Shown here piece by piece: positions 15,436-23,475 of a stretch of 64,000 bases of DNA (positions are counted from its first letter, which is position 1; the number at the start of each line of letters is the position of its first letter). The translations under genes and the position numbers were made by a program. The DNA comes from Plut-88900 sp963668115. GTDB taxonomy: Bacteria; Chloroflexota; Dehalococcoidia; Plut-88900. The stretch is taken from the NCBI GenBank assembly GCA_963668115.1, contig OY764147.1:248001-312000 (forward strand). The letters are read 5' to 3'. The notes beneath the pieces were generated by a model. That model was not told the DNA's origin. It was given only the letters and a program-made list of their open reading frames with translations, and searched no databases.

Positions 15436-18177
15436 ATGGCGAGTCAGCAGACATCCATGTTGGAGCGGAAGCCACTCTTCTTATTGATGGACGGGCACGC
15501 GCTGGTGCACCGGGCGTTTCACGCGCTGCCACCGCTAACCGTTAACAAGACAGGGGAGCCCATCGGGGCGGTGTACGGATTTACGAGCGCACTGCTGAAG
15601 GCACTGGATGAGATAGACCCGACTCATTGCGCAATCGTCTTCGACAGGCCGACTCCCACGTTCAGGCACATGCAGTACGAGGAATACAAGGCGCACCGGG
15701 CATCGACGCCGGATGATTTGCGGGTGCAGTTCAAGAGGATTCGGGAGCTGGTGTCGGCGTTCGGGATTCCGGCATATGAAATGGACGGATTCGAGGGCGA
15801 TGACGTGCTCGGTACGCTTTCCAGGCAGGCCTCGGAGCAGGGCATTGACACGGTGATCTTGACCGGAGACACGGACACCGTGCAGCTGGTGACTCCCTAC
15901 GTGAAGGCCCTGCTCCCGAGGGGCATGTTCAAGGACACGGTGCTCTATGACGAGAATAAGGTGGTGGAGAGATACGGCGTGCCTCCGGAGTTGATCCCGG
16001 ACTATAAGGGGCTGGTGGGTGACTCCTCGGACAACATACCAGGGGTGCCGGGGATCGGGGGGAAGACGGCAGCCAAGCTGGTGCAGGAATTCGGGGACAT
16101 CAAGAGCATATACGAGCACATTGACGAGGTGAAACCGCCGCGAATCCAGGGTCTGCTTAAAGAGCACCAGTCGCAGGCGATGATGTCGGTGGAGCTGGCA
16201 AGGATAGTGGTGCGGGTGCCGCTGGACCTAGACTTTGATGCATGCGCGAGGTCGGGGTTCAACAGGGAGGCTGTGGTGGCGCTGTTTCGGGAGATGGAGT
16301 TCTCGAGCCTGCTGGCCCGGCTGCCGGGTGGGGATGGAGAGGAGAGCGCTGAGGGAGAAGAGACGAGGGCCTCGGGGGGAGGGGAGGTTGAATACCACAC
16401 TGTGCAGGACGAGGATGCACTAGACAGGATGATCGCGGAGGTGCGGGAGGCGGGATACTTTGCATTCGACACGGAGACGACTAGCCTGAATGCGATGATG
16501 GCGGGGTTGGTGGGGGTGTCGATATCAGCGAAGCCAGGGGTGTCGTACTACGTGCCGGTAGGGCATATAGTCGGGCAGCAGCTGCCTAAGGAATTGGTGG
16601 TCGAGAGGCTGAAGCCGTTATTCGAAGACGAGGCTTTGCCGAAAACGGCACACAACGCCAACTACGACATGATGGTGCTGGCGAACTACGGGATCGAGGT
16701 GAAGGGGCTGGCGAACGACAGCATGATAGCGGCTTTCCTGGTTGGGGAGAAGGCGCTGGGGTTGAAGGGGCTGTCTTTCGACCGCTTGGGTGTCGAGATG
16801 ACGCCGATCACCGAGCTAATCGGTACGGGGTCGAAGCAGATCACGATGGACAAGGTAAGCGTGGATGCGGCGAGCCCGTACGCTGCGGCGGACGCCGACA
16901 TGACGCTCAGGCTGTCGACGATGCTGGAGAAGGAAGCTCGGGGGGAGGGGCTGTGGGGGATGATGGAGGACGTGGAGCTTCTGCTGGTGCCGATAATCGT
17001 GCGGATGCAACGGGCGGGGATAGCACTGGACGCGAAGCTGCTCACAGGGATGTCGATGGAGCTTACGGAGCGGTTGGCGGTGCTGGAGGCGGGTATATAC
17101 GATGACGTCGGGCATCGGTTTACGATCAACTCGCCGAAGCAGTTGGGTGACGTACTCTTCAAGGAACTGGCTCTGCCCAGTGCGAAAAGGACGAAAAGCG
17201 GTTTTTCAACCGATGCCCGGGTTCTGGAAGGGTTGAAGGGTGCGCACCCTATTGTGGAGAAGGTGCTGGAGTTCCGCCAGCTTTCGAAGTTGAAGTCGAC
17301 GTACCTGGATGCGCTGCCCGACATGGTGAACCCTAGGACGGGTCGGGTGCATACGACGTTCAACCAGACGGGGTCGGTGACGGGGCGGGTTTCGAGCAAT
17401 GACCCGAACCTGCAGAACATACCGATCAGGACGGAACTCGGGGGGCAGATACGGCACGCATTCATAGCGCAGGACCACCCGGAGTGGGTGCTGCTGGCGG
17501 CGGACTATTCGCAGATAGACCTCCGGGTGCTGGCGCACATATCGGAGGACCCGGGTCTGATTAAGGCGTTCCACGACGGGGCGGATATTCACGCATCAAC
17601 GGCGGCTTACGTGTTCGACGTGCCTATGGACGAAGTGACGGCTGAGATGAGGCGGATTGCGAAGACGATAAACTTCGGGATTATCTACGGGATCAGCGGG
17701 TTTGGCCTGGCGAACCGGACCGGGCTGTCCAACGAAGAGGCGCAGACTTTCATAAACCAGTACTTCGAGCGGTACCCGGGCGTGAAGGAGTACATGGAGG
17801 TGACCAAGCACAAGGCTAAGGCCCAGGGGTACGTGCAGACAGTGCTTGGCAGGAGGCGGCACTTCCCGGAGTTCAACTCCCGGAACCACAACCTGAGGAT
17901 GGCGGCGGAAAGGATGGCGATCAACATGCCGATCCAGGGCACGTCGGCGGAGATAACCAAGCTGGCGATGATTGGTGTGCAGAACCGGATGGACGAGGCC
18001 CACATGCAGAGCAGAATGCTGCTGCAGGTCCACGACGAGCTGATCTTTGAGGCACCGAGGGATGAGGTGGAGGAGATGTCGGGGCTGGCGAGGGAGGTGA
18101 TGGCATCGGCGCTGGATCTGAGCGTGCCGCTGAAGGTGGACGTGAAGATGGGCCCCAACTGGGGAGACATGGCTTAG
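15436..18177 (+). CDS. polA: DNA polymerase I
   Basis: 913 residues. The N-terminal 5' nuclease domain (about 10-300) has LLMDGHALVHRAFHAL, GFEGDDVLGTL and GDTDTVQLV. The central 3'-5' exonuclease keeps its acidic residues: FDTETT near 345, HNANYD near 406 and YAAADAD near 482, so proofreading is probably active. Polymerase motif A (ADYSQIDLRVLAHI, near 688), B (RRIAKTINFGIIYG, near 741) and C (QVHDEL, near 863) are intact. It is a full-length three-domain enzyme for Okazaki-fragment processing and repair. GGGAG precedes the ATG. mutM follows after 3 bases. Confidence 0.97.
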   Translation: MASQQTSMLERKPLFLLMDGHALVHRAFHALPPLTVNKTGEPIGAVYGFTSALLKALDEIDPTHCAIVFDRPTPTFRHMQYEEYKAHRASTPDDLRVQFKRIRELVSAFGIPAYEMDGFEGDDVLGTLSRQASEQGIDTVILTGDTDTVQLVTPYVKALLPRGMFKDTVLYDENKVVERYGVPPELIPDYKGLVGDSSDNIPGVPGIGGKTAAKLVQEFGDIKSIYEHIDEVKPPRIQGLLKEHQSQAMMSVELARIVVRVPLDLDFDACARSGFNREAVVALFREMEFSSLLARLPGGDGEESAEGEETRASGGGEVEYHTVQDEDALDRMIAEVREAGYFAFDTETTSLNAMMAGLVGVSISAKPGVSYYVPVGHIVGQQLPKELVVERLKPLFEDEALPKTAHNANYDMMVLANYGIEVKGLANDSMIAAFLVGEKALGLKGLSFDRLGVEMTPITELIGTGSKQITMDKVSVDAASPYAAADADMTLRLSTMLEKEARGEGLWGMMEDVELLLVPIIVRMQRAGIALDAKLLTGMSMELTERLAVLEAGIYDDVGHRFTINSPKQLGDVLFKELALPSAKRTKSGFSTDARVLEGLKGAHPIVEKVLEFRQLSKLKSTYLDALPDMVNPRTGRVHTTFNQTGSVTGRVSSNDPNLQNIPIRTELGGQIRHAFIAQDHPEWVLLAADYSQIDLRVLAHISEDPGLIKAFHDGADIHASTAAYVFDVPMDEVTAEMRRIAKTINFGIIYGISGFGLANRTGLSNEEAQTFINQYFERYPGVKEYMEVTKHKAKAQGYVQTVLGRRRHFPEFNSRNHNLRMAAERMAINMPIQGTSAEITKLAMIGVQNRMDEAHMQSRMLLQVHDELIFEAPRDEVEEMSGLAREVMASALDLSVPLKVDVKMGPNWGDMA

Positions 18178-18180
18178 GCG

Positions 18181-18999
18181 ATGCCGGAGCTGCCGGACGT
18201 TGAGGTGATGCGCCGGGTGATTGCGCCCGGTGTGAGGGGTCGGACTTTTTCAAAGGTGACGCTTAACTGGAACAACGCGGTGAAGGCGCCTTCGCCGGGG
18301 GAGTTCCGGGAGGGGCTGATAGGAGCGACGATAGAGGATGTCGGGCGGAGGGCGAAGTACTTCCTGTTTCAGCTAAGGGACTCGCGTACGCTCATTGTTC
18401 ACTTGAGGATGACGGGTTCGCTGAGGGTGGTTGAGGCATCGGAGGAGATGCACAAGTACACGCAGACTGTGTTCCACTTCGAGGGCGGGTATGACTTGCG
18501 GTTCGTGGACCCGAGGAAGTTTGGGGCGGTGTGGCTGGTGGATGATCCGGCGTCGGTGGTCGGAGACCTGGGGCCTGAGCCGCTGGAGCCCTCCTTCACG
18601 GCCGAAGTATTGGGCGGGATATTGGAGGGTCGGGGGACGGCGATAAAGTCGCTGCTGATGGACCAGAGGCGCATTGCGGGGATAGGGAATATTTACGCAG
18701 ACGACATTTTGTTCAGGTCCGGGGTTCATCCGATGACCCGGGCGAGGGATGTGGGGATGGAGGTGGTGGAGTCGATCCACGAATCGATAGTGTGGGTGCT
18801 AAGTCGGGCGATTGACATCCTAGAGAAGAACATGCCGGTAGATGCGCCGCCGACGGAGGACCTGGGGCCCATGATATTCCTAGTGCCTCGGGAGAAGGGG
18901 GTGGGGTGTCCGAGGTGCTCAGGAGAGATTGAGAGGATGGTGGTTGGGGGGAGGGGGACGTATTTTTGCCCCGAATGCCAACCGAAGCCGCTAGACTAG
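18181..18999 (+). CDS. mutM: Formamidopyrimidine-DNA glycosylase
   Basis: 272 residues; removes 8-oxoguanine and other oxidised purines and nicks the abasic site. After Met removal the N-terminus is PELPDVE, with the catalytic Pro and Glu. The beta-loop Lys is in RRAKYFLF, the helix-two-turn-helix is DQRRIAGIGNIYADDILF, and the C-terminal zinc finger has C243, C246, C263 and C266 with finger Arg258. It starts 3 bases after polA, giving a polA-mutM repair pair. Its TAG stop shares the palindrome CTAG with the stop of the converging VOC gene. Confidence 0.95.
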   Translation: MPELPDVEVMRRVIAPGVRGRTFSKVTLNWNNAVKAPSPGEFREGLIGATIEDVGRRAKYFLFQLRDSRTLIVHLRMTGSLRVVEASEEMHKYTQTVFHFEGGYDLRFVDPRKFGAVWLVDDPASVVGDLGPEPLEPSFTAEVLGGILEGRGTAIKSLLMDQRRIAGIGNIYADDILFRSGVHPMTRARDVGMEVVESIHESIVWVLSRAIDILEKNMPVDAPPTEDLGPMIFLVPREKGVGCPRCSGEIERMVVGGRGTYFCPECQPKPLD

Positions 19000-19430
19000 C
19001 TGCCCCCCGGTAGAGGCCCGAACCCCTTCTGTAAGAGTTCGACGAAGACGCCGTGGGAGGAGCTGGGGTGGACCCAGACGTAGTCGGTGCTTGGGGTGGG
19101 GTCTACGTCCTCAGGGATGCCGGTGATGCGGCCACCCTGGGCGCGGACGTTTTTGACTGTGCCTACAAGGTCGTCGAGTTCGAGGGTGATCAGGTAGACG
19201 CCTTCGCCGCGGGCTTCGAGGAACTTGCGGACGTGACTGTCGTCGCCGAGGGGTTCAAGGAGCTCTATGAGTGCCCGTTGCCCGTTGCCGAGGAAGGTGT
19301 TGCGGTAGCCGAACTGGGTGTTGTCGTTAGGAGGCTGCATGACCTGCAGGTTGTATAGGCTGCAGAACCTGTCGGTGGCCTCCTGAAGGTCGTATACGGC
19401 GATACAGACGAAGCTGAGGTCGGTATCCAT
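18996..19430 (-). CDS. VOC-superfamily (glyoxalase-like) protein, methylmalonyl-CoA-epimerase-like
   Basis: 144 residues from MDTDLSFVCIAVYDL; the longer frame upstream lacks family similarity. Two beta-alpha-beta-beta-beta modules are visible, with IELLEPLGDDS, FLEARGEGVYLITLELDDL and GVFVELLQKG as in methylmalonyl-CoA epimerases. The usual metal-binding His of the first strand (HIGIAV) is Cys here (VCIAV), and the usual HHI of the second module reads YLI; only the final Glu remains. Epimerase activity is therefore doubtful. It converges on mutM and is divergent from the CoA-transferase gene. Confidence 0.75.
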   Translation of the reverse strand: MDTDLSFVCIAVYDLQEATDRFCSLYNLQVMQPPNDNTQFGYRNTFLGNGQRALIELLEPLGDDSHVRKFLEARGEGVYLITLELDDLVGTVKNVRAQGGRITGIPEDVDPTPSTDYVWVHPSSSHGVFVELLQKGFGPLPGGS

Positions 19431-19570
19431 GATTTTCTCCCGTGAGACTGTGTTCCGGGTCTTGGCGCGATATCGGCGTGGTGTAGAATGTAACGGCCCT
19501 GGTTGGAACCATTTTGGTGGATTATATACACTCTTTACGCAGTCGTGGTAAGCAAAGAAGGGGGTTGAAC

Positions 19571-20776
19571 ATGGAAAAGGCGCTGGAAGGCTACAGGGTT
19601 GTTGATCTGACACAATGGGAGGCGGGGACTTCTTTTACTCAGGCGCTGGCCTGGCTGGGGGCGGATGTAATCAAGGTGGAAGCGCCCGGGAGAGGGGACC
19701 CGGGGCGAAAGGCCCCGCAGGACGTTGCCGGGCTGGACAGTCCCTATTTCCTGATCCTCAACTCCAATAAGCGGAGCATCACCCTCAACTTGAAGTCGGA
19801 GGAGGGCAAGAAGGTCTTCTTTGACCTCGTCAGGAATGCTGACGTCGTGGCGGAAAACCAGGGCCCCGGGACCCTCGAGAGGCTTGGATTGGGCTACGAC
19901 GTTCTTTCCGAGGTGAACCCGAAGATTGTCCTGGGCCGGATCAAGGGGTTCGGTACCTACGGGCCCTACAGCCACTACAAGTGCTTCGACATGATTGCGC
20001 AGTGCACGGGCGGATCCTATTCAACCAACGGGTTCAAGGACGGGCCGCCTATTGCGATGGGGACGTCCATCGGGGATATAGGGACGGGGTACCACGCGGC
20101 GTTAGGGGTGGTGTCGGCGCTGCTGCAGAGGGAGAGGACGGGCAAAGGGCAGGTGGTAGAGGTGTCTATGCAGGAGTCAGTGTTCAACTTCAGTCGGGTG
20201 GCGATGATGTGGTACTACCACGATGCGGAAATGATCATGAGGAAGGGCGACGACGGCTGGAACACCGCTCCATCGCGAATGTATAAGTGCAAGCCGGGCG
20301 GACCCGACGACTACTGCTACATCTATGCTACGGAGAGCATCTCCGATTCGTGGAACCAACTGCTGCGAATAATGGGGAGGGAAGACCTGATCGGGGATGA
20401 GCGGTATGCGACCTCAGAGCTGCGTTTCCAGAGGAAGGAAGAGGTGGACAGGCTGGTCGGGGACTGGGCGATGCAGCACACCAAGTACGAGGTGATGAAC
20501 ACGTGCGCAAGCCAGGGTGTCGTGGCTGGGGCGGTGCTTAACGCCAAGGACCTGTTCGAGGACCCGCACATCCGGGAGCGGGGGATGATAGCTACTATGG
20601 AGCATCCACAGAGAGGTGATTGGGAGATGATAGGCAACCCGATCAACCTGTCCGACTCCCCGACGGAGTACAGGGGAGCTCCGCTGCTGGGGCAGGACAC
20701 GGACGATGTGCTGTCGGGGGTGCTGGGCTATTCGGAAGAACGCATCGAGAAACTGCATCAGGAAAGCGTAGTTTAG
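19571..20776 (+). CDS. CaiB/BaiF class III CoA-transferase
   Basis: 401 residues from MEKALEGYRVVDL, preceded by a GGGG ribosome-binding stretch; the in-frame Met at 19514 is upstream of any conserved sequence. The family moves CoA between organic acids through an aspartyl-CoA intermediate; the expected Asp is D169 in GDIGTG, the same number as in formyl-CoA transferase. RVVDLTQWEAG, ADVIKVEAPGRGD and LNLKSEEGKKVFFDLVRNADVV are typical blocks. The substrate is unknown. The lipoprotein gene begins 17 bases downstream. Confidence 0.9.
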   Translation: MEKALEGYRVVDLTQWEAGTSFTQALAWLGADVIKVEAPGRGDPGRKAPQDVAGLDSPYFLILNSNKRSITLNLKSEEGKKVFFDLVRNADVVAENQGPGTLERLGLGYDVLSEVNPKIVLGRIKGFGTYGPYSHYKCFDMIAQCTGGSYSTNGFKDGPPIAMGTSIGDIGTGYHAALGVVSALLQRERTGKGQVVEVSMQESVFNFSRVAMMWYYHDAEMIMRKGDDGWNTAPSRMYKCKPGGPDDYCYIYATESISDSWNQLLRIMGREDLIGDERYATSELRFQRKEEVDRLVGDWAMQHTKYEVMNTCASQGVVAGAVLNAKDLFEDPHIRERGMIATMEHPQRGDWEMIGNPINLSDSPTEYRGAPLLGQDTDDVLSGVLGYSEERIEKLHQESVV

Positions 20777-20793
20777 CGGTCTCCATCAATGGA

Positions 20794-21459
20794 ATGCTAA
20801 GACTGGCGGCGGCCATCGCCATTGCGCTGGTGATGGCCGGGTGTGGGGGTGGAGCCTCGGCGGCGGGGACGGAGTTGGAGGCTGCGTTGGCCCATTTCCG
20901 GGAGGGGGAGGAGCTGCTGGAGATGGGCCAGTTGGGGGCGTCGATAGCCGCTTTTACGAGGGCCATACGCGTCGACCCTGACTTCATCGACGCCTATAAC
21001 AAGCGGGGCGAGGTTTCCATGGTGATCAGGCGTTGGCCCGACGCGATATCCAACTTCGGCCAAGTGATCCGGATGGACCCGGACAACGTGCCCGCCTACT
21101 ACAACAGGGCATTTGCCTACTCCCAGCTGGACAGACCGCAGGATGCTATAGCTGACTATTCGGAGGTAATTGAACGGGATGCAGAGCACGCGGAGGCATA
21201 CTCAAACCGGGGAGGCCAGTACATCAAGATGGGGCTGCCGGCACTAGCCCTGGAGGATTTCAACAGTGCGATCGAGATAGATGGGGAACTGAGTCGGGCG
21301 TACGTTGGGAGGGCGATAGCTTATTCGATGCTGGACATGCCGGAGGAAGCGAAGTCGGCGATCGATGAGTCGGTGGAGTGGGGGTATATCGAATACAACG
21401 TGAAGAGAGTTATCGAGAGGGCGCTAGTTGAATACCGGATGACGGAAGAATATCAATAG
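20794..21459 (+). CDS. TPR-repeat lipoprotein
   Basis: 221 residues from MLRLAAAIAIALVMAGC, a lipoprotein signal with the lipobox Cys at position 17, so it is probably anchored outside the membrane. The mature part has about four tetratricopeptide repeats, for example EAALAHFREGEELLEMGQLG, IDAYNKRGEVSMVIRRWPDAI, VPAYYNRAFAYSQLDRPQDAI and AEAYSNRGGQYIKMGLPALAL. TPRs mediate protein-protein contacts; no catalytic domain is seen. An in-frame extension back to 20620 overlaps the CoA-transferase and is not credible. Confidence 0.85.
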   Translation: MLRLAAAIAIALVMAGCGGGASAAGTELEAALAHFREGEELLEMGQLGASIAAFTRAIRVDPDFIDAYNKRGEVSMVIRRWPDAISNFGQVIRMDPDNVPAYYNRAFAYSQLDRPQDAIADYSEVIERDAEHAEAYSNRGGQYIKMGLPALALEDFNSAIEIDGELSRAYVGRAIAYSMLDMPEEAKSAIDESVEWGYIEYNVKRVIERALVEYRMTEEYQ

Positions 21460-21470
21460 CAAAGCCGAAG

Positions 21471-21525
21471 TTGACGGGTGGAGGGCGCCCCGCTAGACTG
21501 AGTAATGAACAGACTGGTCGGTCTA
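21471..21525 (+). promoter_or_regulatory. tetR-menFDH promoter with TetR-type operator
   Basis: TTGACG (21471-21476), 17 nt, TAGACT (21494-21499). Just downstream, at the predicted start, AGACTGGTCGGTCT (21511-21524) is an imperfect dyad resembling the AGACC...GGTCT sites of NemR-like TetR regulators. This layout predicts autorepression of tetR and the coupled men genes. Confidence 0.6.
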
Positions 21526-21544
21526 GTAAAGGGAGATACCCATC

Positions 21545-22153
21545 TTGGCCACGAGGACAGAGGCTCGGACCGCAAAGGAACGCATCCTGGATGCGGCGGC
21601 GAGCCTCTTTGCGCGTCGGGGATACTACAACGCCAACGTAGACGAGATCATCCAGCAGTCGGGAACGTCCAAGGGCAGCTTCTATTTTCACTTTCCCAGC
21701 AAGGAGCAAATGGCCCTGGGGCTGGTTGATCAACTAAGCGACAAGCTGGTGAGGAGGCTGGAGCGGTCGATAGAGGCGGAGTCGGACCCACTGAAGCGAA
21801 TCCTGCTGGCGATAGATGCCGTGCTTTTGACATTTTCCAAGCAGAGGAAGCTGGCGCAGATACTGATAGTAAACATTGTCGGGCAAGGGAAGTCGATGGA
21901 CCGGAAGTTCCTGCCGATCAGGGACAAGTTCGCAGGGCTGATAAAGAGGGAGTTGGACGGGGCGGTGGAGTCGGGGGCGATCAGGCCGGTTGACACGAAC
22001 CTGGTGTCCCGATTGTGGCTGGGGGCACTGAGCGAGATGATCCTGCGGTGGCTGCTCCAGGAGAAGCCGAGACCCTTGATGGAGAGCGCGCCCGAAGTGC
22101 GGGACCTGCTGATGAATGGGGTTGTTATGAGCAGGGGCGGAGAGTCTTGGTGA
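21545..22153 (+). CDS. TetR/AcrR-family transcriptional regulator
   Basis: 202 residues from a TTG start with AAAGGGAGA 8 bases upstream. The N-terminal HTH is clear: RILDAAASLFARRGYYNANV, then EIIQQSGTSKGSFYFHF and PSKEQM (about 15-60). The all-helical C-terminal ligand domain has no recognisable ligand signature. Its TGA overlaps the GTG of menF, so the regulator is translationally coupled to the menaquinone genes and most likely controls them. The dyad in its own promoter fits autoregulation. The ligand is unknown. Confidence 0.9.
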   Translation: MATRTEARTAKERILDAAASLFARRGYYNANVDEIIQQSGTSKGSFYFHFPSKEQMALGLVDQLSDKLVRRLERSIEAESDPLKRILLAIDAVLLTFSKQRKLAQILIVNIVGQGKSMDRKFLPIRDKFAGLIKRELDGAVESGAIRPVDTNLVSRLWLGALSEMILRWLLQEKPRPLMESAPEVRDLLMNGVVMSRGGESW

Positions 22154-23475
22154 AGTCATTAAGTACAGAAGTAAAGGCGGCGCCCGGCGTTGCCAGGCTC
22201 GTTAGTCGGTCACGTCGCCTCGAAGAAGATATGACTCCGACGGCAATCTACGGGAAGGCCGAGCCGCTAGAGGAATTCCGGGTGTTTTGGTCGCAGCGGG
22301 ACAGGCAAATGACGTTGGTGGGGTTGGGGGTGGCGTGGGGTGTAAGGGTATCGGGGGAAGGGCGGTTTCGCGAGGCGAGGGAGTGGTACCGGGACATAGT
22401 GACTCGGGCCGAGGTGGAAGGGCCGGGGGTGGTGGGGACGGGGCCGTTGGCCGTTGGAGGATTCCGGTTTGATATTGAAGCTGAGACATCACCGGAGTGG
22501 GACGGGTTTGGCGACGGGATCATGGTCGTGCCACGGGTCTGCTACGCGTGGACGCCCGACGGGAACTGGGTTACGGAGAACCAACTATATCCAGCCAATG
22601 GAGCGAGTTGCCTCTTACAGTTAGGGGATGAGCCGCGAGCTCATGCAGGATTGGAACTGCGTTTGGGGGAAGGCGAAGGGTGGATGCGTGCGGTGCCACG
22701 GGCGTTGGAGGCGGTGGGGAGTGGGGAGGTGGAAAAGGTGGTGATGGCGCGGAGGCTGGGGGTGGAGAGGAGGAGAGGGGTGGAGGTGGGAGAAGCACTG
22801 GAGAGGTTGATTGAAAGCGAGTCCAGATGCTCAGTGTTTGCGATCGGGGTTGGTGGTGAGACATTCATGGGTGCGACACCGGAGCCACTGGTCAGTTTGT
22901 CGGGGGGGAGGGTGGAGTGCATATGCCATGCGGGGTCGGCGGCGCGAGGTTCGACGCCTGAAGAGGACAGGTTGCTGGGTGAGGCGCTGCTTGGAGATGC
23001 GAAAGAGCAGCGTGAACATGATTTCGCTGCAAGGCCCGTCGAGCGGGCGTTGAGAGAGCTGTGTGACGGGCTGGTGTGGGACTCGACACCGAAGTTGTCC
23101 AAGTTCAAGAACGTACAGCACCTTTCGACGGTGTTTCGGGGGATAAACCGGGAGGGTCGGGACATCCTGGAGTTTGTGGAAGCACTACACCCGACGCCGG
23201 CGGTGGCAGGAGTGCCGACCGAAAGGGCGGTGGAGCTTATCAGGGAACTGGAAGGGATGGACCGGGGGTGGTATTCGGGGCCGGTGGGGTGGATGGACCA
23301 CAGGGGTCGTGGAGAGTTTGCGATTGCGATCAGGTCGGGTCTGGTGACGGAAAGTAGGGCCTACCTGTATGGGGGGGCGGGGATAGTGGAGGGGTCGGAT
23401 GTTGAGAAGGAGTATGCGGAGACGGAGTTGAAGATGCGAGGACTAAGGAATGCGCTGGGGTTGGGTGGGGGATGA
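22150..23475 (+). CDS. menF: Isochorismate synthase
   Basis: 441 residues from a GTG that overlaps the tetR stop (GTGA). A longer frame to 22015 runs antiparallel to nothing but overlaps tetR heavily, so it is rejected. The C-terminal chorismate-binding domain shows CICHAGSAARGSTPEEDRLL, KEQREHDF, SKFKNVQHL, LHPTPAVAGVP and the late FAIAIRSGL and YGGAGIVEGSDVEKEY blocks that bind chorismate and Mg2+. It converts chorismate to isochorismate, the first step of menaquinone synthesis. Its stop overlaps the menD start (ATGA). Confidence 0.93.
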   Translation: MKSLSTEVKAAPGVARLVSRSRRLEEDMTPTAIYGKAEPLEEFRVFWSQRDRQMTLVGLGVAWGVRVSGEGRFREAREWYRDIVTRAEVEGPGVVGTGPLAVGGFRFDIEAETSPEWDGFGDGIMVVPRVCYAWTPDGNWVTENQLYPANGASCLLQLGDEPRAHAGLELRLGEGEGWMRAVPRALEAVGSGEVEKVVMARRLGVERRRGVEVGEALERLIESESRCSVFAIGVGGETFMGATPEPLVSLSGGRVECICHAGSAARGSTPEEDRLLGEALLGDAKEQREHDFAARPVERALRELCDGLVWDSTPKLSKFKNVQHLSTVFRGINREGRDILEFVEALHPTPAVAGVPTERAVELIRELEGMDRGWYSGPVGWMDHRGRGEFAIAIRSGLVTESRAYLYGGAGIVEGSDVEKEYAETELKMRGLRNALGLGGG

